NCBI GenBank assembly: GCA_013115125.1 | Contig: JABANN010000356.1 | Location: forward strand, 1 to 35,843 | Reading direction: 5' to 3' | DNA length: 35,843 nt | Source: Perkinsus olseni | Taxonomy: Eukaryota; Perkinsozoa; Perkinsida | In this document: piece after piece, positions 1 through 11,551 of the stretch | Layout: each line of letters begins with the position of its first letter | Numbering within the stretch: position 1 is the first letter of the stretch | Position numbers and translations under genes: made by a program | Notes under the pieces: model-generated | What the model was told of the DNA's origin: nothing | Databases searched by the model: none | What the model saw: only the letters and a program-made list of their open reading frames with translations

Positions 1-316
1 GCTTCTGATTCGTGATTGTTACCGAGATATCGCTCTTTTTGGAAATATTCTAAGATTATTTGGAGCACTGTATTGGGAGAAATCCTCTGAGGTTCACTCA
101 CGACTTGGAGTGGTAGAAGCGAAAGAAAATTGCATAGATAGTTTGATAGCCCCACCCGAGCCGGAACCGTGAGAGGCAGGAGGAGCCCAGCACAGCCTTC
201 CCCGACTGACGGCAACTCGGAACCATGACCGACACAACAACAAGCTCATGACTGTACTCATGATGATAAAGTAGTGTACAAAAAGAAACTGGGAGCAACT
301 TCCGATAGAGAAATTT

Positions 317-3300
317 TCAATTCGTATGATTGGGAGCATCATCAACTGCAACCTCTTCGACGCGGACTTCGCTTTTTTCAACCGAGGAGTCGCCAGTGGG
401 GAGGTGGTCGTGGGGGCCAACCATCTTATCGGCGAAGAACACGTGTTGCCGCGACGCATATCTGATGAAAAAACCATAAAAAGGCAGCCCACTGCCATCA
501 ACAGCAGTAGCACTACACTTGAGGAGATTGACAGCTGCTGCTTTGACCTTGACAGAGGCATGCGTTCAACACTCGCTCGCTGCGTTTCTTCAGGCTCCAC
601 GGCACTAGGTAATCAATGATGCCGATAAAGTACTTGTGCCTAGGGAAGGGAAACCGATGAATGCTTCGCTTCATAGCTGTATCAAAGCCGGGCCTCAGAC
701 GCTAGCGCCAGCACTATTGCCAAAAAATCGGGCGAGCTAGGCAGGATGCAGAGCAGCAACACTGTCTCAGGATAACCGGGGATGCACTAGACTGGAGGGG
801 ATCGTGACCAGTAACCTACCTCCGGAATGGCGGGCTCGTTGAAGAAAGAGGGCCATGAACTCCTCGCCATACCTGCAAAAGCTATGCCCATGATCAGCGA
901 GCCACGCCATAGCAGCAGAACTTACCCATCCGTTGCCGACATGTTGCCGCATAGTGGAGGATGTGAGCTCGGATCGCAGAGTGCGCCATGAAGATGATGA
1001 TAATGAGTTGTTCGTGGAAGATCGACCGGACGCATTCACCTTACACGATGCTGCTACAACTTCTCACGTGAATCAAATCTATTTATTCCTCCTGTGCGAA
1101 AACGACGGCGCGATCGACACCCTCGGGCTGAGGACGCGTAGTCAGCATTGGGCCGGTGGCCTGCTCGAGACGAAGTGCAAAGGAGGGCATTCCATCGGAG
1201 GTCTCTTCAGCTGACTCATGCAACAACCAGCAAAATTGGAGGAATAACAGCCAGTAGAACGCGCTAACGGAACCCTATCGATCCAAAGCCCCACCAGCCT
1301 CAGCATCGGCAAGAGCTTCTTCAACGCTGTCTTCCGCAGTAGCTTGACGCCCTTCGTATGCACACCAGCATCGCTGCTCTCCGTGTCGTGTACCCCGACC
1401 AGTACGGAGTAATCCGTTACCTGAGCTCACCGCCATAAAGCTGCCAACACTCTGCCCAGCTTACTCCATGTTGTGCGAGGAACTCCACATCAGCCTTGTG
1501 TGTCGTTATCAAAATACTGATAAAAAACACTGCTTCGCTCCGCCCTATCCTCGGTGGCAAGTTACTCTTTGCATTCATCAGGCACATGTAACTTCATGCC
1601 AGCCTCACTCCAGTTAAGATCCTTCTTCACCGTTTCCGTGTCACCAGCCTTGCGGTTCTTCGACGTACCTTTAAAAGCACTAATCCCAAATCGCAGCTCA
1701 CAACGGATGCTCCAGGTGTCTCCGTTGCAAATTCGAGTGACGAAAGGTTCAAAAAACTGCAGATTCTTCGCTGTTCGCTCAAGATCAGCAGATAGTTGGA
1801 AAGACTCTCCCACACGCCCCGTCCAACATGTACCTACTTCCCTTCAAGTCATACTGTGCATGCAGCCCTAGGGAGCCGGTATCGAAGACGGAGGTCGATA
1901 CCTGGCCGCAAGATATCGATGGAATGAGCCGCCATTGCGCTTCAAGCTCACGAAGAACCATCGTCGGTAGCGATCTCCAATATGAAGCCGGTAGAGCCCC
2001 AGCATCCGCGTGAGGAGGGACCTGAGCAGCTAAGTCGGCCGGCGCAAGCTCTCGCACAAGGCCATCGCTCCGACCACTCCCACAGCACTATGCGCGGCCA
2101 GAATCCATCAGCAGAGCTCTCAGCGACCAACTCTGCCTAGCATGCCTACCTATGCGAGGTCACATGGTGGGCATAGTCCCTCAGCATCAGCAACAGCGTC
2201 TCGGCTTCCTCGTCCGATATGGTCTTCAACATGAACCTGAGCGCAGCTGCTGTCACCGCCGTCGTGGCCTACACTATCAGAGCTTACTTCCCATCGTGAC
2301 TGAAGAAGAAGAACTCTCCCGACTTGCTATTGGTGACAAACTCGATGAGAGAAAAGCCTCTCTGACAGAGGCTAGAGAGATACTGCTCGTCGGAGATACA
2401 GCACCTACGGCGGATATACCTGAGAATGGGGAGCCGTCGATACCATTCATCAAACGTCGGCGTGCTCGTTGGGCCAGCTGAGGTCAAGGGGCTCAGCCAC
2501 AGCCATCGCCCACTGTCTCTGCCGACGAGTCGCTCCCTCGTGCAGACGTACTGGAAGATCTCCGGCGCTGCCTCTTCGAAGACCAGTCTGTTAGGCTTGC
2601 TAATATGAGCGGGTGATAACCGTGTACCACTAGGAGGGAGGAGATAGCTACCTGCATAAATTTATGCTACCCGCACGACCACAACCGCCTCAACCAGCCA
2701 GAAATGGAGAGAAAACTGCTCTATATATGCACTTACGTCGCACAGCTGCCATCACGTTGTCAATCCTCATGGGGTTCGGCTCATCTGGTCTACCTTCTGA
2801 CGGCCAAGCCGGATCCATCTGCTGCCCTGCTCGTATCTTAGGTTGACCATAGTCACTTACGAAAAATGTCCACCTAGTAGCCTACCGTGGCCTCGATGCC
2901 CACCATCATGGCGTAGGCAAGAGCATAGTTGGCGGAATCCACACCAACTGACTTGGCGCCTAGACGACAAGCCACAGCTACAGATTAACCTCGTCATCGG
3001 GCTGCAAGACTCACGGCTGAGATGCTTCGGTCGACTCTTGTGAGTCATGGGAGCGTTGGTGATGTTCTCTCGAACTTCCTCGCTGGGGAGGTCGGACTCT
3101 GAAGCCTGCGTGGAAACTGAGCTTAATAAATAATTGAGCATAATTAATAATAACACAAATAATGGTTGTCATTCCAGCAGCGCTCCAGGCGAACATGTGC
3201 CTATTGGACCCGTAGAAAAAGCTGACCCCCCTGAGGCCTACCAGCGTCACTCGCCACGAAATTCCCCATGTAGACTCACCCGTGTCACTCGATACAAAAT

Positions 3301-3794
3301 TCCTTCCGCCGTCAGCTTCGAACTGCCGCCACAGCGGCTCGATTTTGCCTGCCAAGGAGAATCTCAAAACCCTCAAGCCCTCTTATCAGACAACAACCAG
3401 GCCGTCAGGCAGTATTTTGATATGACATTTTCCCCAAGAAAGATATTTTCCCCGGAAAAAAATTGAAGCCCTTTCTGACCCCCTCACACCCTCACCAACG
3501 CTCACCCCAGGCAGCTGCCTTCATTTCCTCGACGGGAGGCTTACTCTCAGTGGCGTCGATGATACCAGCGCTTGCAGTCTCATGGCGAACCTCGTGTAAC
3601 CTGAACAAGGAAACTGTAATGCTGTTCAAAATCGATCCGTGCAAAAAACGCAGTTGAATCCTACATCTCACGCTTTTTCGCAGCAGTAAAAGGGACCTCC
3701 GAAGATGCACTACCGAGGGCCAATATCTTTTCTGAGACAGAAAAGCATCCCCACAATGCTGATGATGATCGACAACGTCCTCGCAGCCCATCAT
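317..3794 (-). CDS. phosphatidylinositol phosphate kinase (PIPK family), 19-exon model
   Basis: Phosphorylates phosphoinositides at membranes. Proposed exons, 5' to 3': 3794-3697, 3600-3545, 3348-3280, 3098-3015, 2959-2886, 2836-2737, 2599-2552, 2477-2288, 2236-2150, 2021-1952, 1901-1838, 1668-1586, 1494-1465, 1420-1366, 1210-1119, 1039-926, 872-820, 604-533, 461-317. They join in one frame to about 527 residues, starting at an ATG at 3794. Family hallmarks appear in order: MMVGIEAT (about 120), YLSSL and GEFFFFSHDGK (about 205-240), FMLKTISDEEAETLL with the presumed ATP-binding Lys (about 244), SLLTRMLGLYRLHIG (about 270), YDLKGST (about 308), VKKDLNW, and DYSVLVGVHD (about 355). The usual C-lobe motif like FxGIIDxLQ was not found, and the stretch after residue 370 is Ser-rich. 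The kinase call is secure. The last five exons are less sure, and an alternative stop at 1083 exists. Confidence 0.85.
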
Positions 3795-3948
3795 TCGCGC
3801 AGCACTACCATGCCAGTCACGTCACTCTACCGAGCGATCTTCCCAGTACATGACGAGCAAAATCCATTCGTTGCAGCCACATTTAGGCGTTGGTACAATA
3901 GCAAGCTCCCTTGATCACCACACCTCTTCAAGCTACTTCACCAATAGG

Positions 3949-4044
3949 AACTTCAATTCCGTCAGGCCAGCGTTGCCCTCACCCAAGATACTCTCACAGT
4001 GATTTCAATTTCCATCGCGGAATCTATTAACTTCAATTTCGACG
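3949..4044. repeat. three TTCAATTTC-type motif copies
   Basis: Copies of an AACTTCAATTTCG-like word lie at 3949-3961, 4003-4013 and 4029-4044, in a stretch with no gene between the PIPK start and the next minus-strand exon. The same word recurs in a larger degenerate array at 13326-13516. The function is unknown. It could be a dispersed regulatory word or the remnant of a tandem repeat. Confidence 0.5.
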
Positions 4045-4189
4045 TAAGCTAGAAGAGGCAGATATATCTCAATAGCAAACTACGGTACCCTCAATGAAGT
4101 CCTATAAGAATCGCTAGCGCCCGGTGACACTTTCAGCGCGTCGCACTTAGTCATATATAATCCCCTTCACAGACACAGCCGCGCGATGA

Positions 4190-4408
4190 CTAGAGAGAAA
4201 TATCTCGAAAGATACGCTCATCAACAGCCAGGCCATTTGAGGTTAACCTCGATCCTGCCAACTCTACCCATAAGATTCCCCATCTTAAGAGATTTCTCAA
4301 TGCTGTTGGAGTCAGTCGTCGATCTTCGAAGCCACATCGCGAAGTGACCAACTTCCAGCGCATTCCGAAACGCCTCATCAGGGCCACTACATCGACCATC
4401 ACGAGCAC
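4190..4408 (-). CDS. terminal exon of an unidentified minus-strand gene
   Basis: An open exon of 73 codons, stop included, follows a good acceptor (…CTGCAG) whose AG ends at 4409. It ends in TAG at 4190. The predicted C-terminus is rich in Arg and Leu and ends FRDISL. A second frame over 4408-4268 is also coding-like, so the frame assignment is not certain. Upstream exons were not resolved in 4.4-5.2 kb. No family is recognised. Confidence 0.4.
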   Translation of the reverse strand: MLVMVDVVALMRRFGMRWKLVTSRCGFEDRRLTPTALRNLLRWGILWVELAGSRLTSNGLAVDERIFRDISL

Positions 4409-4449
4409 CTGCAGGAGGTTGCAATGACGAAGCTAGCAGCTCCCACCAT

Positions 4450-4474
4450 CCAACTCTCAGGAAGCGAGAGTTGG
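4450..4474. repeat. 9-bp perfect inverted repeat (hairpin)
   Basis: CCAACTCTC at 4450-4458 and GAGAGTTGG at 4466-4474 are perfect inverted copies with a 7-nt loop. The hairpin lies upstream of the 4190-4408 minus-strand exon, probably in an intron of that gene. A role is not evident. Confidence 0.4.
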
Positions 4475-4537
4475 CACAGCCTTGATAAGCTCTTTCTATG
4501 CGGATTTATGTTTCAGCGAGAACTCACTCGCTGCAGT

Positions 4538-4605
4538 CGTGCATATGGCACTAGGGTCATGCCGCACGGTTCGTTGGTCGCCGGTTCGAATCCCAGCGAT
4601 GATAT
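4538..4605 (+). other. tRNA-like relic or tRNA-derived fragment
   Basis: A consensus B-box (GGTTCGAATCC, 4583-4593) follows a plausible D-arm with a GGC/GCC stem and GG in the loop. The T-stem, anticodon stem and acceptor stem do not pair properly, so this is not a functional tRNA. It may be a decayed tRNA gene or a tRNA-derived short element. The flanking 4.4-5.2 kb shows no other clear gene. Confidence 0.35.
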
Positions 4606-5212
4606 ATTGAATATCACGTTTTCATAGAGAAACTGTTGCGGACCCTTGCTAAGCAATGCGTATATGTGTCGTGTGTGCATGTGAGAAATTCCAAGTCGAA
4701 ACTCGGTATACTGTAGAATTGACCTCCCCACAACCAAGTCCCCGCTCTAGATGGCGGATTACACTACGACAAGAAGGCAGCTACTAGTTCAAGCTAACTC
4801 ATCCAATAACAATTCCGAAGTGTTACGTACAGGAAACAACAGACTGCCATATCGGGTATACTCGTTCCACGACACTCATTGAAACAGATACGTGGTCACC
4901 GCCTTGGAGCGCTTATCATGCGTGAGGTCTTAGCTCGCACTTCAAGCAGATTCTGAACCACCTCTTACGGCTCGGTGGCGACCCGCTCACGCGAAAGCGC
5001 TCCATTTTATCCTTCCTAAGACCCGTCCCCAGGAGCAGTATCATCATTCATTCGACTATCACGAGAAGGGCTATAAGATCTCGCAACCGACCCCCCGAGG
5101 CTCAAAGCGGGAGTTGCCATTACCAGTAGCTGGGGCTTGTGGGGTATCCTTTCTTGTCATCAAACAATTGTTGTTAAATCAAACTAGCAGACCGAATTGG
5201 CCGACAGTGGAC

Positions 5213-5446
5213 TTAACCCGAATACGCGGCGAGGAGAATAAAAAATATTGAACTGCCTAGAACAATGGTAACAAGTGTGTCAATGTGAATGGTGCTGAGA
5301 AGAAGCCGGACTAGATGGTCCATCCGACAAAAGTGAAATCGATCACACGATCGATTTAGCGAGTATAATTCTCTAATGATAAGCTTCATTGTTTGCCTCT
5401 TTCTCTGCCGCTGCACAAATCCGGACCAACTGCCGACGGGACACAA
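5213..5446 (-). CDS. possible small membrane protein or exon
   Basis: An open frame contains an internal ATG at about 5389 (MKLIIRELYSL…) and ends with a hydrophobic segment, TLVTIVLGSSIFFILLAAYSG, right before the stop. That would suit a tail-anchored protein. No splice context or homology supports it, so it may be chance. Confidence 0.2.
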   Translation of the reverse strand: MCPVGSWSGFVQRQRKRQTMKLIIRELYSLNRSCDRFHFCRMDHLVRLLLSTIHIDTLVTIVLGSSIFFILLAAYSG

Positions 5447-5656
5447 CGCCGCTTATCTGAAAAACCACGGGTGACCCAAGCGGTGACAACTGATGGAAAA
5501 ATCGCAAATGATAAAAGTATGTAGTGTATCATTAATCCAATATAAGATTATGTCAATACGCAACGAGTGCATGCTTCAACCTAAGATGCGCTCAAATTCA
5601 TGAAGGGCACCTAGGCCTCCTCGTGATACAAATCGTTCTCCTACGGAAATCCGTCC

Positions 5657-7245
5657 TTAAAACTCTCCTGTCCATTCATCTAGTAACGAAAAAATGATGA
5701 AAATCTCTCCATAGGTCTCTGGGGGACAACTACAACTGTGCCGTGGAGTACGCAACGAAGAAAGAGCGAAAACTACTGATGAGAAAGTTTTCACCCCAGG
5801 ACCGTAATTGCCTACCTTGCCGACCATTCCCAAATTGCCCTTCAAGTCCCCATGCATCACGAAAATCAGATCCGTCTTGTCGCGACCTTCAGCCGAGGGC
5901 CGAACGAACCAGCAGGAATAATCCAACTGAAAAAAGATACACCAAGAATAAGAGCACACCATGATTTAGGAACATGAAAGTGAACTCCTTCGTGACACGT
6001 CATACTACCAACAGATTCGCCCTATCCAGTTTACGACCTGGAATACGCTGTAGACGTTAACTACCTATGGCAATCACCATTGTATTAACAGTGGCATAAT
6101 AATGTCCAAGACAAATCCCATTATGGTCAGCAGCCCTGTGTCGTTCGACATCAATTCCCCTCCACAGTGATACCGATACGAGATATGAAACTATTTTCAT
6201 AACAGAAGACGGGAGGACAACAAAAAGTAGTGATTTCGGCCGTACGGCACAGGTCCGGCGATTATTGCTAGGCTGTCATAGTAAAGACTGTTGTTGAGGT
6301 TTTCAACTCGTGGAAAGGAATTTCGACAAGTGGCGATCTCGCCGCCGCCATCCCCGACTGAAGTATAGATTGAGCGATGATACGCGGATTCCAAGCCATA
6401 CCACACCTTCCACTACCAATCCCCTGATCGACTTAGAGTCCTCCTTCAATACGACATCATCTCCACCTAGCCTCTTCGGTACTTCCCCAACTCGCGCGCT
6501 CCGTGATAGTATAGCAGTGGAACCATCCTCAGACAGCGGCACTATGGCAAACATAATCATGTAGTCTCGCGTGCTCACTGGCCATATGGACTTGGCTGCT
6601 GTGTGTCTGAGAGAACCGGCAAATACTAATACTACCAATACTTCTTACACACGGCAAAACGCTCAAATTGGGGAGCGACCAGAGCGTATTCTCTCAGTCC
6701 CCGATGGCACCGCGGATACTAGAGCCTCATTTTGAGCGGATACTCAGGCAAATCCATCCTGTCCTACGACCAGGGAAAGGCGTTTCACGATTCTACTTTT
6801 TCTGACACCTCTAGCTGTCCATTACTCCCCCGATCCCTTCCCGTACTTTATCATACAACCGTTCTCCTCCACTATTGCCGTCTGGTAGTCCATCGTTTCA
6901 TCGCATCGCTGATACCGATCAAACTCAGTGAGAGCACTTATCTGAGCATACCGAAGACTGCACCTCCGAACGACACCGTCCAAGTGAAATTCCTTGTAGC
7001 TAGAGTAGAGATACACAAGGACTTAAGACACGACACTCAAGACCGAAAGAGACTTGAGTTTGATGGAATATATAATGGTGGTTTGTGGCATGCAGTGATA
7101 TCATGAAACGCTCGATCTTGTCCACTTAGCGAATCACAACGAAGCTGCGTCACGCGCCAGCTAATGCACGCATCACAGGATCACTGCGACGCCGTCACAC
7201 TTACGTTAGCGCGTCACGGAGTGAATTGTGATCTATATCGATCAT
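5657..7245 (-). CDS. START-domain lipid-binding protein
   Basis: START domains bind single lipids or sterols. A short first exon 7245-7205 (MIDIDHNSLRDAL) ends in a consensus GTAAGT donor. It joins in phase to 6999-6826, containing EFDRYQRCDETMDY and GCMIKYGK, and then to 6606-6407, containing SIWPVSTRDYMIM, AILSRS and IRGLVVEG. A further exon at 5926-5816 carries CWFVRPSAEGRDKTDL and MHGDLKGNLGMVGK, and the frame stays open to a stop at 5657. The STRDYMI…AILSRS block and the GDLKG block are typical of START folds. The link between 6407 and 5926 is not resolved and probably holds one more exon. The gene is complete at its 5' end if the ATG at 7245 is right. Membrane and lipid neighbours (PIPK, PH) may be coincidence. 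Confidence 0.75.
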
Positions 7246-7536
7246 TCGGGCGCGCGCTTTCTCTTACCATATCCCGCGTATTGGCGTTCAGCCCACGACA
7301 GGTTAAAGCAAAGGATGGCCACTGGTTTTCGGGGAACAAATCAAATGTCGAGTATACCTGTTAATAAACGGCAGACACCTCCTCATAATACATCATCACC
7401 AACAAGAGCACTCCTTGATAGGCAACAGTAATGGCCATCAACCAACTAAAAGCCATACTAACTGGGCCGCCGTCAGAGTGAATGCCTAGGACGACCCCTG
7501 TCGGTCAACTCTAAGATACCAATCTCCACAAGGTAA

Positions 7537-7557
7537 CAGCAGCAGCAGCAGCAGCAG
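7537..7557. repeat. (CAG)7 microsatellite
   Basis: Seven uninterrupted CAG units lie between the START gene and the next minus-strand gene. No confident coding exon overlaps it. Confidence 0.85.
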
Positions 7558-7696
7558 CTCCTGCTATCACACAACGACGATCAGCCGACAAGGGACTATC
7601 GGATTCTCGATAGTTCACGATTCTTCGGACCAGAATCAAAATCTCACGCGAAAACAGCCCTACTACCGAGGTAGCATTGACCTCTCTCCTGGCTAC

Positions 7697-8568
7697 CTTG
7701 CAGTCAGGTTCGCTGACTTCCGTATCAGACGTCCAGTGAACTCCCCCGGTAAAGATACTCTGGGATATGTCAACCTGCCTCCTACGATCATGTGCTGCCG
7801 GTAGGGAATGCGGGAAAGATGCTGAGAAAGAAGGAATAAATATAGCGACTCATTCTGGGACGTATCTTTTCCATTCGTCATATGCACGCTCAACCTCACC
7901 CCCACTCACTGTCCACATGATCCTGCTGTGGTATGGTAGGCAGTACCTCATCGATCAGCTGATCGATAAGCTCCTTCATCGGCACGATAGGTAATGTATC
8001 ACCACTTGCCTCCTCGAACGGGGCTAAAGTTTCAGAACGATAAAGATGACGATGATGAACACCGCACACTCATTTAGTAGTCCCAGTACTGTCCAAGGAC
8101 AATGCAGATACGTACCACAAATTCAACGACACTGAAGACCTAAACCCGAGCGAATTTCAAGGGCGCTGAGACATACTACAATATTACTAACTGTAAATCG
8201 TTTCAAACGCTACAATGCGCGCTAAGGATACGGATGTTCTCGAACACGCGACTCGATATGGCATCGACCATGGCCGATCGAACGGTTGCCGTTCAGAAAC
8301 TCGCAGTATGAACCAGTTTCCACCACTCCCCAATCACGAACACCATTCCTCCCTCTGACAAGCATCGTTATGGATGCTCACAACAGCAGGCGTCAGTTCG
8401 TCTATTTCAACTCCTCCTCCTCCAGCACCACCTTCATTTGCTGTCAGCTGATCCCTTCTAGTATCAGATGATGTATCCGACAGAGCCTTGGGAGATGCAG
8501 CCGTCGCAGCCTCTGGCGAGGTCGATAACGTGGTCACTGATGAGGAGGATCTTGACCTCTGCGATGAC
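7697..8568 (-). CDS. unidentified multi-exon gene (partial model)
   Basis: Three coding-like segments follow good acceptors on the minus strand. The first, 8568-8334, is Ser/Thr/Ala-rich with a Gly run and an acidic VEIDEL. The second, 8023-7947, contains MKELIDQLIDE and is probably helical. The third, 7821-7697, contains RIPYRQHMIVGGRLTYPRVS and ends in a GTAGCC donor. The phases between them are not all reconciled, so exons are missing. The start and the end were not found. No domain is recognised. Confidence 0.45.
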
Positions 8569-9141
8569 CTGAGATGAAAACCATCAGCACAATTGTGTAG
8601 GATTCTCATATCATAGTTCTATGGGTGCATATCTTCAGTCAAGGATGAGCTATCGAGGTTAACCTATCGAGTATAGACGCTCAAAGATACTGCAGTGACC
8701 AATCACCTCAGCAGTGATAGTCATTCATTACCCTTCTCTAGCGACTACTCATTCCACTGCAGAATATCGAGCAACTGCGGACAACTCCGCGACCACTGCA
8801 GGTTCTCTCGTCAATTTTCAAGGGACGAAACAAAACAATCTCTCGCCGAGGTTCATCAACATTAGTTGATGACAGTAGTCGAGATGCATGATAGTTATGA
8901 TGCTCAAAGGGCATCATCGTTCCCTCAACCGTTTAACGTAGAGGACAGGGTAGCTCGACTCAGAATGGATACGGCCTGCTTCCACGTAAGATACTCTCCA
9001 AATCGCATACAAATTTCACTGACCACGCAACGAGTTAGTACTACTGAACCTGTACTGTCAGGCTTCGTTGGATCCATCACAAGGACAGAAAGGCTGCATA
9101 ACTATGACCAGGGAGCACCCTAACTCGCGTTGTCCCCCCTA

Positions 9142-9525
9142 CTACCCTCGGCCCCCCTCGACGGCCATGTCCAGCAGTAGAGCATTAGCAATGACCAAAC
9201 CGCCAAATATTGTACTTAATAAAGATAGCTTCAAAAATGCCAGACCGAAACTGACGCCATTCAATAGCAAACTGGAGGTAGGGTCGGCAACTCCATCAAG
9301 GGGTACGGCTAGCAGAACATAGGAAGACCGCGAGAAGAAGTAGGATAGTTGGGCCACCACTACTGACGGTAATAGACGCTTTAAATGCGGCATTGTAACC
9401 TAAGGAAAGATACTCCCGAGGGGAGGTCGAATCTGCCGCTCATCGACCATGTTAAAGATTCCCTTCACATCGTTATCCAGATTCCCTCGGGAGTATAAAG
9501 TCGTGAATAGAGTGTAATAACCCAT
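9142..9525 (-). CDS. small predicted membrane protein
   Basis: Exon 9525-9448 starts at an ATG (MGYYTLFTTLYSRGNLDND) and joins in phase, over a 48-nt GT-AG intron, to 9399-9142. The second exon encodes several hydrophobic stretches (VVVAQLSYFF, LLLNGVSFGLAFLKL, LSTIFGGLVIANALLL). The product is about 111 residues with two or three likely membrane segments and a Gly-rich end. A competing splice using a 14-nt intron would read YNAAFKASITV before another hydrophobic run. The 48-nt choice matches other introns here. No family is recognised. Confidence 0.45.
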
Positions 9526-9906
9526 GGGAAGGACGTTGGAGATTGCCTAGTATTTTCTAGCTGATTTCCAATCATACCACACCATACGCAAATCCTGATG
9601 GACCCGGCCATATGCGCTGAAGAATACAATGAGAAAAATAGAAACACCTATACTAAACTAACACCAGTTCCACTTTTTAGCAACTCCTTAACGATGCGAA
9701 GTTTCTGGACCACCGAGCGCCCACGGCGAATTGCTACGATCACACTGGTCACACTTTGCGGCGGAAGTTCAGATTCTCATACTCATAGCAAGTTATTGAG
9801 GAGTGGGAAGATGGTGTGGAAAAATATCCCCGAAAAATGTTCGATTATCGCTATTTACATCACAAATTACGATGCACTGCATGAACTTCCATGAACGGTA
9901 AATTCC

Positions 9907-11184
9907 TCAGTCCCACACTACCTTCTTCTCCCTACTAGTATCATCCTCACTACCCCCACCATCGCCATCATCAACCTCATCGAGCAGGACCCCATCCGTG
10001 CCCGTCGATGGTTGAACATACCCATCTTCATCCTCTGCATTCATAGCTAACTCTAGCCCCTTCAACATCGCTCGGTGCCATCGGTCAGCTTCGATTCTCC
10101 TCATAAATTTAAACGCTATCCGGTCGAATTCAACCACACTCAGAGCTTGCCCGTCGGCTGAGGCTCCCGACCCTTCGTGATGGACTAACTTCTTCACATC
10201 TTCGCCGGCGTGCTCTAGCGACTCTTTCAGCTTCATTTTCCAAGAATCTTTCGCCTCTACACCATCACTGGTCGCAGTATCAACTGTGCTGGCAGCATCA
10301 TCAGAGCCTCTCCGATCACCGTAAGCACTGAATGTGGAATTAGGACGATTGCCCATACTAGAACTGCTGCCGCTGGAAGAGCTATCAAAACTCCTCCTTC
10401 CCCGCTGCAAATGGTTCAAAACGATCCTGAGGAAGAGAAAAAAAATTCGGTCAGTAAATGAAAATTCCCGATTCCCGATAGATACCAAAAGACGATGTTC
10501 CAAAGGAGTGGTATGGGAGCCCCGGTAGCAAGACGTCCACTGAGAGAACGTGATTAGTACCTGTATTGTCGAGCACCAGTCCAAGTCTTATCATCATGTA
10601 CAGGACTAACAGCATACTGTCGTAAATCTAGCCGAAACCGACTGCTGCGAGAAGTATGATACAAATCGGTGTATTCAAGCCTGAGAGAATATGAGGGATA
10701 CTTGGCCTCTACTTGGCGTCTACTGGTCCGCCAGTATCAACTGATCTCAATTTGGGATTGTTAAATGATCCAATTCTGAAACTCAGAATAAAAACCAGAA
10801 CCGCATTCCACGCGTAAAAATCAATTCCAGAATCTGTTCTGAGTTTCAGAACTACTTTATGGGAGGATTAGTAAGAATCATTAGACTAAGAGTAAGGGAC
10901 TGATTACGTCTCTAGTACTATCATCTACTACTACTTCTCCTCAGGCCTGCTGTCCCCGTGCAAACCTAGTAGCATTGCAGCTGATGTCCAGAATGTAAGC
11001 TATGACTGTTGTCCCCCCTTCACTACCATCCATCCGTCTTGATGGTCACGTATTTATCAGCCCATTTCCGCCGTCTTCGCAGAGTAGCTGGTCCAGCAAT
11101 GACGACTCCTTTCTGTGGATCAACAGGAAGGGTCGAAGTCGTGTGTTTCCGAATAATCGCGGAGTTGATGAGTTGATGAGTCAT
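9907..11184 (-). CDS. PH-domain protein with low-complexity insertion
   Basis: PH domains bind phosphoinositides or proteins. Three exons, 11184-11027, 10680-10561 and 10426-9907, join in phase to 798 nt (265 residues) from an ATG to a stop. The first strands read RRRRKWADKYVTIKTDGWLE, then RFRLDLRQYAVS and ARQYRIVLNHL. About 100 residues of Ser/Gly/Asp-rich sequence follow (SSSSGSSSSMG…), then VVEFDRIAFKF and the C-terminal helix ADRWHRAML with the near-invariant Trp. The tail is acidic and Gly-rich. The domain therefore seems split by a disordered loop. Intron 1 is 346 nt and holds an inverted repeat. The PH call is strong from strand pattern and Trp position. Binding specificity cannot be judged. 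Confidence 0.8.
10774..10851. repeat. 15-bp perfect inverted repeat in an intron
   Basis: TTCTGAAACTCAGAA (10774-10788) and its exact reverse complement (10837-10851) are separated by 48 nt. The pair lies inside intron 1 of the PH-domain gene and could form a stem-loop or be the ends of a tiny non-autonomous element. No target-site duplication is obvious. Confidence 0.6.
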
Positions 11185-11327
11185 CAGTCAAAAAACAGGT
11201 ACTGTGCATGATCACTGAGCGATGAGGGCCGCCGCTCACGCCACATCACCGCATTTTCCGAAAGTCCAATAATCCTATTGGATTTTCTCTCAAGACATAT
11301 CAGATTTAACATGGCAAAGACAGCTGC

Positions 11328-11551
11328 TAGTTACGTGAGTGTGACGCTCTTCCTTCGAGCTGTCGATAGAAGCTTTTCTTACACGCCGTGCTGTACATGG
11401 TTCAATCGCCACGTCTCTCAGGACAAAAGCCGCCAACTATCACGCCAATGATACACAATAGTGGTCTTGAGATTCCTTCCAGGTCGCTCGCCAGCTACGT
11501 GCGTTTGACGGACTGCCTTCGAGCTAAGATCGATAGGACTGTATTTCTCTT
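11328..11551. repeat. diverged direct repeat pair (~55 bp)
   Basis: 11328-11381 and 11493-11551 share blocks including TACGTG, TTTGACG/TGTGACG, CCTTCGAGCT and GATCGATAG/GTCGATAG in the same order. They lie about 165 bp apart and look like an old tandem duplication. The interval 11185-11942, between the PH gene and the secreted-protein gene, holds no gene I can support. Confidence 0.5.

Noticed and set aside
94-600. 168-codon minus frame with a strong hydrophobic segment, first read as a type II membrane protein.
   Set aside because: It begins at a GTG, not an ATG. The hydrophobic run falls in an intron when the last PIPK exons are joined in phase.
3160-3376. Hydrophobic stretch upstream of the kinase, suggesting a fused GPCR-PIPK.
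   Set aside because: It falls within the intron 3099-3279. The flanking exons join in phase without it.
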